Assembly: GCA_016125255.1 (NCBI GenBank) | Contig: WGMD01000005.1 | Location: 52,328-116,327, forward strand | Source of the DNA: Planctomycetota bacterium | GTDB taxonomy: Bacteria > Planctomycetota > Phycisphaerae > Phycisphaerales > Zrk34 | Direction of reading: 5' to 3' | DNA length: 64,000 nt | Shown: piece after piece, positions 25,482-33,560 of the stretch | Numbering within the stretch: the first letter of the stretch is position 1 | Layout of the letters: the number at the start of each line of letters is the position of its first letter | The notes under the pieces: generated by a model | What the model was told of the DNA's origin: nothing | The model's database searches: none | The model's input: the letters and a program-made list of their open reading frames with translations, nothing else | Position numbers and translations under genes: made by a program

Positions 25482-26186
25482 ATGACACGTCGATGGTCGA
25501 TGCTTTTTGTTTTGGTGTTCGCCGCGCTGGTGATGGGCGAGGACAAGGCGACGCTCCCGCCGCCGCTGACGCAGTACATGGGCCGCACCATTGCGCAGAC
25601 GATGCACTGGGAGGGCGCGGCCTGGTTGACGCGCGGCGAGCGGGCGCAGGAGGAGAACACCGACCTGATGCTCAGGATGCTCAAGCTCCAGCCGGGCCAA
25701 ACGGTCTGCGACCTGGGTTGCGGCAACGGGTATCACACGCTGCGCATGGCCGCCGCCGTCGGGCCGACTGGGCGCGTCTTCGGCGAGGACATTCAGCCCG
25801 AGATGCTCACGATGCTCAACGACCGCGCCGACGCCGCCAAGATCGCCAACGTCACGCCCATCCTCGGCACGCTCATGGACCCGCGCCTGCCTGATGGTTC
25901 GTGCGACATGATCCTCCTCGTCGATGTCTACCACGAAATCTCGTATCCGCAGCAGATGCTCGCCGCGATACGCAAGGCGCTCAAACCCACCGGCCGCGTC
26001 GTCCTTGTCGAGTTCCGTGCGGAGGATCCGAAAGTCCCCATCAAGCCGCTGCACAAGATGTCCAAGGCGCAGGTCGACAAGGAATTGACCGCCAACGGAT
26101 TCAAGCTCGCCGAGTCCTTCGACGACCTCCCCTGGCAACACATGCTCTTTTACGAACGCGACGACGCACCCGCCAAAGACAAATAA
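25482..26186 (+). CDS. SAM-dependent methyltransferase with N-terminal signal peptide
   Basis: A protein of 234 residues. The first 19 (MTRRWSMLFVLVFAALVMG) form a signal peptide, unusual for an enzyme that needs SAM. The class I core follows: CDLGCGNGYHTLRMA as motif I, GEDIQPEM as motif II, MILLVDVYHEI as motif IV and GRVVLVEFRAEDP as motif V. The pattern GxxVYHE resembles the small molecule methyltransferases of the UbiE/Methyltransf_11 group. GGAGG sits 8 bp before 25482, so the start is well supported. It follows the caspase-like gene by 29 bp. No SAM is expected outside the cytoplasm, so the location is a puzzle. Confidence 0.85.
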   Translation: MTRRWSMLFVLVFAALVMGEDKATLPPPLTQYMGRTIAQTMHWEGAAWLTRGERAQEENTDLMLRMLKLQPGQTVCDLGCGNGYHTLRMAAAVGPTGRVFGEDIQPEMLTMLNDRADAAKIANVTPILGTLMDPRLPDGSCDMILLVDVYHEISYPQQMLAAIRKALKPTGRVVLVEFRAEDPKVPIKPLHKMSKAQVDKELTANGFKLAESFDDLPWQHMLFYERDDAPAKDK

Positions 26187-26200
26187 TCGCGCACTCCCCC

Positions 26201-26230
26201 GTTTAGCGACGCCGCTCGCGGCGTGCTTTC
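26201..26230 (+). repeat. REP element, ACGCCGC subtype
   Basis: GTTTAGCGACGCCGCTCGCG followed by GCGTGCTTTCC. It lies in the 94-bp gap between the methyltransferase and glutathione reductase genes. Confidence 0.85.
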
Positions 26231-26280
26231 CATTCCGTTTCAGGTAACACGTCGCACGCCCATCGCATCGAAAGATGATC

Positions 26281-27633
26281 ATGCCCGACTTCGACTATGA
26301 CATGTTCGTCATCGGCGCCGGCAGCGGCGGCGTGCGCGCCGCACGCATGTCCGCTCAGTTCGGCGCGCGCGTCGCCATCGCCGAGGAGCGATATTTGGGC
26401 GGCACGTGCGTGAACGTCGGCTGCGTGCCCAAAAAACTCTTCGTCTACGCCTCGCACATCAGCGAGGAAATGCGCGACGCCAAGGGCTTGGGCTGGTCCC
26501 TCCCGCCCGCGACGTTCGATTGGCCGACGCTCATCGCCAACAAAAACACCGAGATCGACCGGCTCAACGGCGTCTACGACAAGCTGCTCAAGGACCGCAA
26601 CGTCGAAGTTCTCCACGGGCGCGCCCGGCTGATCGATCCGCACGCCGTTGCGATCAACGACCGCACCCTCACCGCGCGCTACATCCTGATCGCCGCCGGC
26701 TCCCGGCCCCACGTGCCCGACATCCCCGGCTGCGAGCTGGGCATCACGTCCGACGAGGCGTTCTTCCTAAAGACGCTGCCCAAGCGCGTGCTCATCATCG
26801 GCGGGGGCTACATTGCCGTGGAATTCGCCGGGATTTTTCATGGATTGGGTGCACACGTGACGCAGACCTATCGCGGCCCGCTGTTCCTGCGCGGGTTCGA
26901 TGATGATGTGCGGCAAGCGCTTGCCGAGGCGATGGCCGCACGCGGGATCGACCTGCGGCTCGATCGGAATGTGACGCGCCTCGAAAAATCCAATGATGCG
27001 ATCATCGTCACGCTCACCGATGGCTCGACCGTCGAAACGGACTGCGTCCTGTTCGCCACCGGGCGCGAGCCGTATACGCGCGATCTGGGCCTCGAGGCGG
27101 CGGGCGTCGAAGCGGACCCGCGCGGGGCAATTCGCGTCGATGCGCATTCCAAGACGAACATCGACAGCGTGTATGCGGTCGGCGATGTGACGAATCGGAT
27201 GAACCTGACGCCGGTCGCGCTGGCGGAAGGCATGGCGGTGGCCAAGACGCTCTTCGGTAATCAGCCCACGGCCATGCACTATCACAACATTCCCACGGCC
27301 GTGTTCAGTCAGCCGCCGATCGCGACCGTCGGGCTGACCGAAAAGCACGCCCGGCAGGCGTATGACGATGTCAACGTCTACCGCTCGAGCTTTTATCCGC
27401 TCAAGTCCGCGCTCGCCGGCCGGCGGGAAAAGACGCTGATGAAAATCATCGTCGATGCGGCGACGGATCGCGTATTGGGCGTGCACATCATGGGCCCCGA
27501 CGCGGCGGAGATGATTCAGGGCGTCGCCATCGCCCTCCAGTGCGGCGCGACCAAGTCGCAGTTCGACGCCACGATCGGCGTGCATCCCACCTCGGCGGAG
27601 GAATTGGTCACGATGCGGACACGGGCGGACTAA
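26281..27633 (+). CDS. gor: Glutathione reductase-family NAD(P)/FAD disulfide oxidoreductase
   Basis: A protein of 450 residues: FVIGAGSGGVRAARM is the FAD dinucleotide loop, GGTCVNVGCVPKKL holds the redox-active Cys pair, GGGYIAVEFAGIFHGLG is the NAD(P) loop, VYAVGDV is the second FAD motif, and the C-terminal ending has HPTSAEELVT, with catalytic His/Glu. The order is that of GR (GorA). It reduces glutathione disulfide with NADPH in the cytoplasm. The start at 26281 has GAAAG 6 bp upstream; 26275 is also possible. A glutaredoxin is encoded at 30701. It is also possible that the substrate is another low-molecular-weight disulfide. Confidence 0.9.
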   Translation: MPDFDYDMFVIGAGSGGVRAARMSAQFGARVAIAEERYLGGTCVNVGCVPKKLFVYASHISEEMRDAKGLGWSLPPATFDWPTLIANKNTEIDRLNGVYDKLLKDRNVEVLHGRARLIDPHAVAINDRTLTARYILIAAGSRPHVPDIPGCELGITSDEAFFLKTLPKRVLIIGGGYIAVEFAGIFHGLGAHVTQTYRGPLFLRGFDDDVRQALAEAMAARGIDLRLDRNVTRLEKSNDAIIVTLTDGSTVETDCVLFATGREPYTRDLGLEAAGVEADPRGAIRVDAHSKTNIDSVYAVGDVTNRMNLTPVALAEGMAVAKTLFGNQPTAMHYHNIPTAVFSQPPIATVGLTEKHARQAYDDVNVYRSSFYPLKSALAGRREKTLMKIIVDAATDRVLGVHIMGPDAAEMIQGVAIALQCGATKSQFDATIGVHPTSAEELVTMRTRAD

Positions 27634-27645
27634 AGTCCGCCCGCC

Positions 27646-28212
27646 TCAGGCGATTTCGCTGGTGATCATGTCGGCCGCGGGAGCGACGACGATGTTCTTG
27701 AGCGGTTTGTCGGCGAGGGCGCGCGTCACGTTGTCCGCCTCCTCGTTGTACTTGCCGCGGCGCTGAAGCAGCTTGTAGTAGAGCCCCGCGTCCGGCGGAT
27801 TGACCTTCCAGCGCGGGTTACCTTCCTTGTCATAATCGATTTCGCCCGTGTAGACGACCCGGCCCAGTTCGTCCTTGACGACTTCCTTTTTGCCGTTGAT
27901 CTCCATCGTCTGCGGCACGTACCGCACGCCGCAGCGGCAAAGCGCCTCGTCGAGCGCGATCTCGCGCGCCGCATCGGGCATTGTCGCCCATGCCTCCATC
28001 ATGATCACGATCTTGAAGTCGTTGCCCGTCGAAAGCTTCTCGGTCTGCGTGCATTTTTTCGTCTGCGTCACGACGATGTGATTGTCGCGCACGCTCTTGC
28101 CGTCGGAGCAGAGGACCCACACGCCGGCCATCGCCAGATGCACGTGATGCTCCTCCTTGAGTTCATTCACCTGCCTGCGGATTTCCTCGGGGGCCTGCCA
28201 GATGCTCGCCAT
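27646..28212 (-). CDS. Phage-type putative metallopeptidase homologue, metal site lost
   Basis: A protein of 188 residues. The region 25-100 resembles the putative phage metallopeptidase family (PF18894-like): AMAGVWVLCSDG, a TKKCTQTEKLSTGNDFKIVIMMEAW stretch like the family's KARKVSG...FVI...W, and then ALDEALCRCG where active relatives have a DHELCH zinc motif. The two His and the Glu are all replaced (E, A, R), so a peptidase function is unlikely. Family recalled, not searched. A planctomycete housekeeping role is possible since the frame is intact. Confidence 0.55.
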   Translation of the reverse strand: MASIWQAPEEIRRQVNELKEEHHVHLAMAGVWVLCSDGKSVRDNHIVVTQTKKCTQTEKLSTGNDFKIVIMMEAWATMPDAAREIALDEALCRCGVRYVPQTMEINGKKEVVKDELGRVVYTGEIDYDKEGNPRWKVNPPDAGLYYKLLQRRGKYNEEADNVTRALADKPLKNIVVAPAADMITSEIA

Positions 28213-28318
28213 GTTTTTTCACCTCGTAGGGGCCACGGTGGACAAACGACCGAGCATACCCAAGCGGCGCGGCAAAGTCGATGATGTGCACGGGATGGGG
28301 AAAAGTTGTCGGAAGTTC

Positions 28319-28366
28319 CCACCTCTCCCTACGGGAGAGGTCGGCCCGAAGGCCGGGTGAGGGTGC
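28319..28366. repeat. CCCTC-family palindrome (complement orientation)
   Basis: CCTCTCCCTACGGGAGAGG followed by a second hairpin CGGCCCGAAGGCCG and GTGAGGGTG. It pairs in inverted orientation with the copy at 28414-28452, both in the 250-bp gap 28213-28462, where no gene is seen. Confidence 0.75.
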
Positions 28367-28413
28367 GTTCAATCACTGACTGCTTCCGATTTCGAGCGCA
28401 CCCTACTCCGTGG

Positions 28414-28452
28414 CCACCCTCACCCCAGCCCTCTCCCGGAGGGAGAGGGGGG
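28414..28452. repeat. CCCTC-family palindrome
   Basis: CCACCCTCACCCCAGCCCTC then TCCCGGAGGGAGAGGGG. The hairpin CCCTCTCCCGGAGGGAGAGGG is perfect over 9 bp. An almost identical copy lies inside a coding sequence at 38768. Confidence 0.8.
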
Positions 28453-28462
28453 CGGACAATAT

Positions 28463-28945
28463 TCAGGACTCGGTCAATTCGTAGAACCCTTTGCCCGTGG
28501 CGCGGAGTTTGCCTTGACGGGCGAGTTCGATCCAGACTTCCGGCGGAAACTGGTCGGGGGGGATGATGCTTGAAATCTCCGACGCCTTGCCGCCGGTGAG
28601 CGGGCGGACGGTGAGCTGCGATTCATCGTCGAGCTTGGTGAGCTTGAGCCGGCGGCGGAAAGCTTTCATCGCCGACTTGAGTGTGGCGTCATCGATCTGC
28701 GGGCCCGAATCGGTCGCCGCTTCCGGGGGCGAAGGCGGAGCGGCCAGTTCGTCGATCAGGGCGGCGAACACGTTGACGTCCCGCCGGGCGATCACATTGG
28801 CGACGTGATTGGCGTTAAGCTTGGTCTTCTTCAGCTCGTTGAACGCCGACTTCCACTGCGCCGATGCACGGCGGGGATCATCGAACGTGCGCATCTCCGC
28901 CAGCAGTCCGCGCAATTTGCCCGCGATTTCGTTGAGGTCAGCCAT
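28463..28945 (-). CDS. Small hypothetical protein, paralogous to the upstream gene
   Basis: A protein of 160 residues, cytoplasmic, no known motif. The segment QWKSAFNELKKTKLNAN, then VANVIARRDVNVFAALIDEL, aligns with LWKRVEEALAKTSANPL, then VKILLQKKNIEELARLVNEL in the gene at 28949, so the two share a domain of about 45 residues. It also has a C-terminal domain (120-160) IPPDQFPPEVWIELARQGKLRATGKGFYEL which looks like a winged-helix or similar fold. It starts 3 bp after the upstream stop. Confidence 0.6.
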   Translation of the reverse strand: MADLNEIAGKLRGLLAEMRTFDDPRRASAQWKSAFNELKKTKLNANHVANVIARRDVNVFAALIDELAAPPSPPEAATDSGPQIDDATLKSAMKAFRRRLKLTKLDDESQLTVRPLTGGKASEISSIIPPDQFPPEVWIELARQGKLRATGKGFYELTES

Positions 28946-28948
28946 GAT

Positions 28949-29224
28949 TCACTTCCCCGGCACGGTCAGTTCGTTCACGAGCCGCGCTAATTCTTCGATA
29001 TTCTTTTTCTGCAAAAGGATTTTGACGCGCAGCGGATTGGCCGACGTCTTGGCGAGCGCCTCTTCGACGCGCTTCCACAGCGTCGCCGCCTTCTTTTCCG
29101 ACTCGCACAGGTACAGATCGCTGACGATTTCGCTCAGGCGTGTCAGGACGATCGTGTCCTGATGCTCGTAGTAGCGATTGATGATCTTCTTCTGATGGGC
29201 GGAATAGTCCTGACCTTTGGCCAT
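28949..29224 (-). CDS. Small hypothetical protein (91 aa)
   Basis: Starts at 29224 (MAKGQDYSAHQKKIINRYYEH). An upstream frame from 29353 would overlap the methyltransferase gene, which fits less well. It begins with a basic helical part (YSAHQKKIINRYYEHQDTIVLTRLSEIVSDLYL), then the domain shared with the next gene. The stop lies 3 bp before the 28945 start, so these two genes are coupled. The YSAHQKKIINRYYEH segment suggests an RNA- or protein-binding role; unproven. Confidence 0.65.
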   Translation of the reverse strand: MAKGQDYSAHQKKIINRYYEHQDTIVLTRLSEIVSDLYLCESEKKAATLWKRVEEALAKTSANPLRVKILLQKKNIEELARLVNELTVPGK

Positions 29225-29247
29225 GCGCTGTCTGCTCCTGTCGTGGC

Positions 29248-30054
29248 TCACATGATAGGCGGAATCAACTGATAACAGAACACCGCCGAGGCAGTCACGA
29301 CGTTGAGCGAATCGGTCCCGCGTTGCATGGGGATCACCACGCGCTGTTGACACAGCGCCAGCACCTCCGTGCTGATGCCGTCCACTTCATGGCCCAGCAC
29401 GAGGCCGAGCCGATCGGGCGACGTCGGGCGGGTCGTCAGTTGTAGCGGCTGATCGCCGTCGAGCGTGGCGGCGATGAGCGTCATGCCCCATTGTCCGCGC
29501 AGCCGGGCGAGGTCGGCGGCGATGTCGCCGCTCCGCAGGATCGGCAGGTCAAACACCGCGCCCATCGACACGCGCACGCTCCGCCGATAGAACGGATCGC
29601 AGCATGTCGGCCCGAGCAACAGACCCGTCACACCCATCGCCGCCGCCACGCGCACGATCGCCCCGAGATTCGCCTGCTCCGTGAGCCGGGGCGCGATGAG
29701 CAGCGTCATCGGCTCGCCGGCCTGCTGCATGAACTCATCAAGCGCCGGCATCTTCGGCCGGCACGCGACGGCGAGGACGCCCGTGTGAATGGCGAACCCC
29801 GCGAGCTGCGTCATGGCCTCCGCCGGCAGCACATACAGCGGCACGTCGGCGGGGACGCGCTGCGCCATCGCCTCACACCGGGCGTCATCGCACAGGACGG
29901 ACACGGTCGTGAACGCACTGGCGAGCAGGCGCTCGACGAGGCGTTTGCTTTCAACGATGAACAGGCCCGATGACTCGGCGAGCCGGCGGTCCTTGAGCGA
30001 AGCGTACGGCTCGAGGCGCGGGTCATGGATGTCGCGAAGTTCGATGAGCGGCAT
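29248..30054 (-). CDS. TrmH/SpoU-family RNA 2'-O-methyltransferase
   Basis: A protein of 268 residues. Residues 1-110 are the substrate-binding L30e-like domain (ESSGLFIVESKRLVERLL...). EQANLGAIVRVAAAMG (about 137-152) is SPOUT motif I, LGLVLGHEVDGIS motif II and VVIPMQRGTDSLNVVTASAVFCYQ motif III, with the knot. The expected motif II reads GNEGxG; here GHEVDG is a slight variant. It 2'-O-methylates tRNA or rRNA with SAM. Lies in a minus-strand cluster with an RluA synthase 18 bp upstream. Confidence 0.92.
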   Translation of the reverse strand: MPLIELRDIHDPRLEPYASLKDRRLAESSGLFIVESKRLVERLLASAFTTVSVLCDDARCEAMAQRVPADVPLYVLPAEAMTQLAGFAIHTGVLAVACRPKMPALDEFMQQAGEPMTLLIAPRLTEQANLGAIVRVAAAMGVTGLLLGPTCCDPFYRRSVRVSMGAVFDLPILRSGDIAADLARLRGQWGMTLIAATLDGDQPLQLTTRPTSPDRLGLVLGHEVDGISTEVLALCQQRVVIPMQRGTDSLNVVTASAVFCYQLIPPIM

Positions 30055-30072
30055 GGGAACAGATTAGCCGAT

Positions 30073-30741
30073 TCAAAACGGCGCCGGGGACTCGAAGCTC
30101 ATGTCGCGATCGGTGGCGGGATGACGGAAGGCGAGCATCGAAGCGTGCAGTGCGAGGCGCGGGGACAGGGCCTGCACCGCCGGCCGGGCGTACAACGGGT
30201 CGCCGAGGATCGGGTGACCGATCGACATGAGGTGCACGCGCAATTGATGCGAGCGGCCGGTGCGCGGTTCGAGCTGCAAGCGCGTGCGATCGGCGAAGCG
30301 CTCCAACACATGCCAGTCCGTCACGGCGGGTTTGCCGGCGACGCGATCGACGCAATGGCGCGGCGGGTGATCGAAATCCTTGCGGAGGGGCAGATCGATC
30401 CGCCCCGCTTCGCCCTCGACCGCCCCGGCGACGAGCGCGGCGTAGAGCTTGCCGACGAGCCGGTCGTGGAACTGCCGACTGAGGAATCGGTGCGTATCGG
30501 CGTCGAGGGCCAGGACGATGAGGCCGGATGTGTCGCGGTCGAGACGGTGCACGATCCGCGCCGCGGCGTACTGATGTTGAAGCCGATGCAGAAGGCAATC
30601 GAGCTTGTCGGGGCCGAGGCCCGGCTGCGTGAGGAGCCCGCTGGGCTTGTCCGCCACGACGAGCTGCGCATCGTGATACACGATCGGAATCGGCGGCAGT
30701 TCAGTGGGATTGGAGATAGGCGATGATGTCGAGTGATTCAT
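30073..30741 (-). CDS. RluA-family pseudouridine synthase
   Basis: A protein of 222 residues. VVADKPSGLLTQPG is the RluA motif I, and RIVHRLDRDTSGLIVLA has the catalytic Asp D68 (HRLD). ELEPRTGRSHQLRVHLMSIGHPILGD matches motif III (RTHQLRVH). It lacks the S4 domain found in the longer RluC/RluD type, as RluA does. It isomerises uridine in rRNA and/or tRNA. The 5' end overlaps the upstream glutaredoxin gene by 41 bp. A later start is not obvious because VYHDAQLVVADKP is conserved in the family. Confidence 0.93.
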   Translation of the reverse strand: MNHSTSSPISNPTELPPIPIVYHDAQLVVADKPSGLLTQPGLGPDKLDCLLHRLQHQYAAARIVHRLDRDTSGLIVLALDADTHRFLSRQFHDRLVGKLYAALVAGAVEGEAGRIDLPLRKDFDHPPRHCVDRVAGKPAVTDWHVLERFADRTRLQLEPRTGRSHQLRVHLMSIGHPILGDPLYARPAVQALSPRLALHASMLAFRHPATDRDMSFESPAPF

Positions 30742-30967
30742 AGAGCCAGCTCACGGACCCGTCCGGTGACGCGATGCGCAGGCACGGCACCTGACCTTTG
30801 CCTCCGCCCTGCACCAGATCATAGTAATGCGCCCGGTCGGCGTTGATGTTCCGCAACTCGATCACGCGGCCCATGTCCTCCAGCGCCTCCAGCACGCGGA
30901 TGCAATACGGACACGTCGGCTTGTAGTAAAGCGCCAGTGCGGGCGAATTCACATCGGACGGATTCAT
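30701..30967 (-). CDS. Glutaredoxin-like protein
   Basis: Start at 30967 gives 88 residues. ALALYYKPTCPYC (10-22) has the CPYC redox pair C19/C22 of dithiol glutaredoxins, and the C-terminal part has QVPCLRI (cis-Pro76-like) and SWLYESLDIIAYL, typical of the thioredoxin fold. It would reduce disulfides using glutathione; glutathione reductase is encoded at 26281. It follows the SlyX gene by 7 bp. Confidence 0.88.
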   Translation of the reverse strand: MNPSDVNSPALALYYKPTCPYCIRVLEALEDMGRVIELRNINADRAHYYDLVQGGGKGQVPCLRIASPDGSVSWLYESLDIIAYLQSH

Positions 30968-30974
30968 GGCCAAC

Positions 30975-31181
30975 TCAATAATGCGGGGGCGGCGGCTCAT
31001 CTTCGGGTCGCGGCGTCTGGGCGGGCGAATCGATCTGGCGGCGAAGCTTGTGCAACTGCTGTTCGATGAGCTCGAGCCGCGCCTGCTGCTCGATGACGAT
31101 GGCGTTGAGCGCGTCGAGCGTGTGCTCCACGTAGGCGATTTTCGATTCGAGTTCGACAAGCCGTTGATGCATGAGGCCCAT
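30975..31181 (-). CDS. slyX: SlyX-family protein
   Basis: A protein of 68 residues (start at 31181; 31172 is also possible). LESKIAYVEHTLDALNAIVIEQQARLELIEQQLHKL is the short coiled coil of SlyX, which forms trimers of unknown function. The C-terminal Pro-rich tail (PAQTPRPEDEPPPPHY) matches SlyX too. The first gene of a cluster with glutaredoxin, RluA, TrmH and others. Confidence 0.85.
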   Translation of the reverse strand: MGLMHQRLVELESKIAYVEHTLDALNAIVIEQQARLELIEQQLHKLRRQIDSPAQTPRPEDEPPPPHY

Positions 31182-31564
31182 TGTAGGCGGGCGAGGCCCC
31201 GGCCATGCCCGCGCGGGTTTGTGCGGATATGGAACACGATTCACCGGGGCCTGGGTCCAATATGGGGCGCGCCGGCGACGGATCGCCCCGTTGAATCAAC
31301 TTTTAATTATCATATTTTGGCCCGCATTTGACGGGTATATCGCGATTTACTGTTTTTTCCCAGATTCGCGCCTCGCTGGCACGGGCATTGTTTTGGTGAT
31401 TTTCGAGATTCGTGAACATGGGAGTGTTCACGGGACGGGAGCCCGCAACGGGCCTCGTCGAAAAAAGCACGAGCGCCGGATGGTCCGGTCAAAAACACAA
31501 GCGTTGGTCTGGTCGGCTGGAGGGCCGCTCTAGGGTATCGCTGCAGAAAAGAAAGGGAGATCCC
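31182..31564. other. Intergenic region (383 bp), no gene
   Basis: Divergent gap between slyX and the PEP-CTERM-type gene. It has a moderately AT-rich core (31300-31410) which would suit promoters for both sides; I could not assign a clear -35/-10 pair. No RNA gene or repeat family was seen. Confidence 0.5.
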
Positions 31565-32215
31565 ATGATCTCGATCCGCAAGTCCTCCATCGTCCGTAAC
31601 GTCCTCGCTCTCACCCTCACCGCCGCGATGTTCGCCTTCGCCGCCTCGTCCGCACGAGCCGACATCCGCACCTACCAGATCGGCACCGGCTCCAACGTCG
31701 ACACCAGCGCCTCCTCCGCCGGCCTGACCGTCAGCACCAGTCTCTTCAACATTGCCGGGCACACCTTCAACCTCGACGACGGTCAGTACCACAGCTTCAA
31801 CTTCTTCAGCATCTGGACCGACGAAGGTCAGGTCAACGGCTCCGACACCACGCCCCAGGACATCATCGCCACCCTCGACTTCGACCTGCCCGTCAATCAG
31901 GATGTCAACGTCACCGGCGAAACCGTCGGCGTCATCAGCGGCAGCTACCAGTACGGCAGTCTCTCGTGGGACGCCCCGGTCATCATCGACGCCCTCGGCG
32001 TCAAGTTCGAAGTCCGTCTCTACGACGTGACCTTCAACTGGGGACGGCACGGCCTCAACGATTCCTGGTGCTACGGCGCCGACGTGAAGGCCAAGGTCAA
32101 GCAGCTTGATTCGTGGACCCCCAACGTCACGCCCGTCCCCACCCCCGCCGCCCTGCCCGCCGGACTGGCGCTGATGAGTCTCGGCGTCCTGCGTCGCCGC
32201 CGCAGCAACGGATGA
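31565..32215 (+). CDS. Exported protein with PEP-CTERM-type C-terminal sorting signal
   Basis: A protein of 216 residues. AAGGGAGA sits 5-8 bp upstream of 31565. Signal peptide 1-32 (ALTLTAAMFAFAASSARA). The mature part is a beta-rich, acidic domain without known family. It ends VTPVPTPAALPAGLALMSLG and then VLRRRR: a VPxPxxLPAGL motif, hydrophobic helix and basic tail, the shape of a PEP-CTERM/VPLPA-CTERM exosortase target. Probably anchored or processed at the cell surface. A strong terminator follows. Confidence 0.8.
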   Translation: MISIRKSSIVRNVLALTLTAAMFAFAASSARADIRTYQIGTGSNVDTSASSAGLTVSTSLFNIAGHTFNLDDGQYHSFNFFSIWTDEGQVNGSDTTPQDIIATLDFDLPVNQDVNVTGETVGVISGSYQYGSLSWDAPVIIDALGVKFEVRLYDVTFNWGRHGLNDSWCYGADVKAKVKQLDSWTPNVTPVPTPAALPAGLALMSLGVLRRRRSNG

Positions 32216-32243
32216 TGGATTTGACAAACTACTGATCCCCCCG

Positions 32244-32282
32244 CCCCCGATGATGCACTCCATCATCGGGGGTCTTTCATTT
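32244..32282 (+). terminator. Rho-independent terminator of the PEP-CTERM gene
   Basis: Perfect 12-bp stem (CCCCCGATGATG with CATCATCGGGGG, loop CACTC) followed by TCTTTCATTTT. It lies 29 bp after the stop codon. Confidence 0.9.
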
Positions 32283-32316
32283 TGCGCGCCGCGCCGCCCC
32301 ATCATGCACCTGAAAA

Positions 32317-32350
32317 CCCCCTCCCGTGAAGGGAGGGGTTGGGGGAGGGG
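32317..32350. repeat. CCCTC-family palindrome
   Basis: CCCCCTCCCGTGAAGGGAGG followed by GGTTGGGGGAGGGG. It lies just downstream of the minus-strand AhpD gene. Confidence 0.65.
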
Positions 32351-32365
32351 TTTACACATGCGTGC

Positions 32366-32908
32366 TCACGCATGGGCCGGTTCGACCTTCGGGAAATCCA
32401 GCGGCGTCTGGTGAATGTGGTTGAACAGGTTCGTGAACGTCGCCAGCGCGATGACGGCCGGGACCTCGGTGATCTGCGCATCGGAGTAGCCCGCGTCGCG
32501 CATCGCCGCCAGTTCCTCGTCGCCGACGTAGCCCTTGCTCTCGACGACGCGGCGGGTGAAGTCGGCGAGCACCTGCTGTTTGGGGTCATCGAGTTGGCCG
32601 TTGCGGATGCCGGCGACCTGGTCGGGCGTGAAGCCCACCGCCTTCGCCGCGGCGGAGTGAGCGGCGACGCAGTATTCGCAGTGGTTGAGCACGTCCGTCG
32701 TGAGGTGCACGATCTCGCGCTCTTTGGCGTTCAAGGCACCGGCCTTGAGCGTGCCGGCGAACTGGAGATACGCATCGAGCGCGACGGGGCTGTTGGCCAT
32801 GCCCTTGAGCAGATTCACCACCCGGCCGAGCTTCTTTTTGGCCAGGTCATAAAGGGGCTGAACCTTCTCGTTGGCCTGTTCGACTTCGATGACGGGGAGA
32901 CGAGGCAT
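32366..32908 (-). CDS. AhpD/carboxymuconolactone decarboxylase-family protein
   Basis: A protein of 180 residues, all helical. HCEYCVAAHSAAAKAVGF has the CxxC pair C77/C80 and H84, the proton relay of alkylhydroperoxidase AhpD. The tail has a TFTNLFNHIHQTPLDFP stretch common in this subfamily, which resembles the uncharacterised peroxidase-related enzymes. It would reduce peroxides with a thiol relay. Monocistronic. Confidence 0.92.
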   Translation of the reverse strand: MPRLPVIEVEQANEKVQPLYDLAKKKLGRVVNLLKGMANSPVALDAYLQFAGTLKAGALNAKEREIVHLTTDVLNHCEYCVAAHSAAAKAVGFTPDQVAGIRNGQLDDPKQQVLADFTRRVVESKGYVGDEELAAMRDAGYSDAQITEVPAVIALATFTNLFNHIHQTPLDFPKVEPAHA

Positions 32909-33040
32909 CGCTGGACTCCTTCTTGAAAAGAGCGGTGGCCCCAGAGTGGATGATTCGGGTTTCCCGGTCCGCGGGCAACGATGCCAGCAGTCCCGACAAT
33001 GATTTGGATGCCGGTGTCCAGAATGGGTTACGCTCAGTGC

Positions 33041-33072
33041 AAAAAAAAAAGACCCCGGGTTGAGCCGGGGTC
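33041..33072 (-). terminator. Rho-independent terminator of the EF-hand gene
   Basis: On the minus strand GACCCCGG, loop CTCAA, CCGGGGTC, followed by ten Ts (plus-strand A-tract 33041-33050). It lies 25 bp after the stop at 33097. Confidence 0.93.
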
Positions 33073-33096
33073 TTCCGATCCGCGGTCGAGCGGAGA

Positions 33097-33402
33097 TTAT
33101 TTGGCCTTCTTCTCGGCGCCCTTGTGATGGTCCTTCATGAACGCTTCGAACTCGGTCAGGGTCACGGAGCCGTCGCCGTCGGTGTCCATCTTCTTGAACG
33201 CCTTGTCCGCCTTGGCGGCCTTGTCGGCGGGGAGCCCGGCCTTGTATTCGTCGAGCGAGAGCTTGCCGTCGTTGTTGGTGTCCTTGTCCTTGAACATCGC
33301 CTCCGGGCTGTGCTTCTTGCCGCCCTTGTTGCCGGCGAAGCTCGTGCTCGCCGCGCCGATGCAGACCGACAACGCCAGAATCGCCATGATCCAGTTACGC
33401 AT
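33097..33402 (-). CDS. Exported EF-hand calcium-binding protein
   Basis: Start at 33402 (GAGG 6 bp upstream). 101 residues with signal peptide 1-23 (ALSVCIGAASTSFAG). Two EF-hand loops: DKDTNNDGKLSLDE (38-51) and DTDGDGSVTLTE (about 72-83). The loops have Asp at 1, 3, 5 and Glu at 12, so calcium binding is likely. Role unknown; typical of planctomycete extracellular or periplasmic calmodulin-like proteins. Confidence 0.9.
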   Translation of the reverse strand: MRNWIMAILALSVCIGAASTSFAGNKGGKKHSPEAMFKDKDTNNDGKLSLDEYKAGLPADKAAKADKAFKKMDTDGDGSVTLTEFEAFMKDHHKGAEKKAK

Positions 33403-33560
33403 GACCAACCTCATTTTTGTTGGGGGATTCATCCGACCGGGCCTCGGAACCATTCCGCCGCACCGGCCTTCACCAGTACGAACGAACGACCGGACCGCCT
33501 ATTGCACGGCGTGCGACGAAGCCGCCCCCGCGTTTGTATGGAAAGCTCTCTTTCCGGAGA

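Noticed and set aside
31328..31356. Sigma-70 promoter starting with TTGACG upstream of the PEP-CTERM gene
   Set aside because: At a spacing of 17 bp the -10 position reads TGTTTT, which is not convincing, so no promoter was called.
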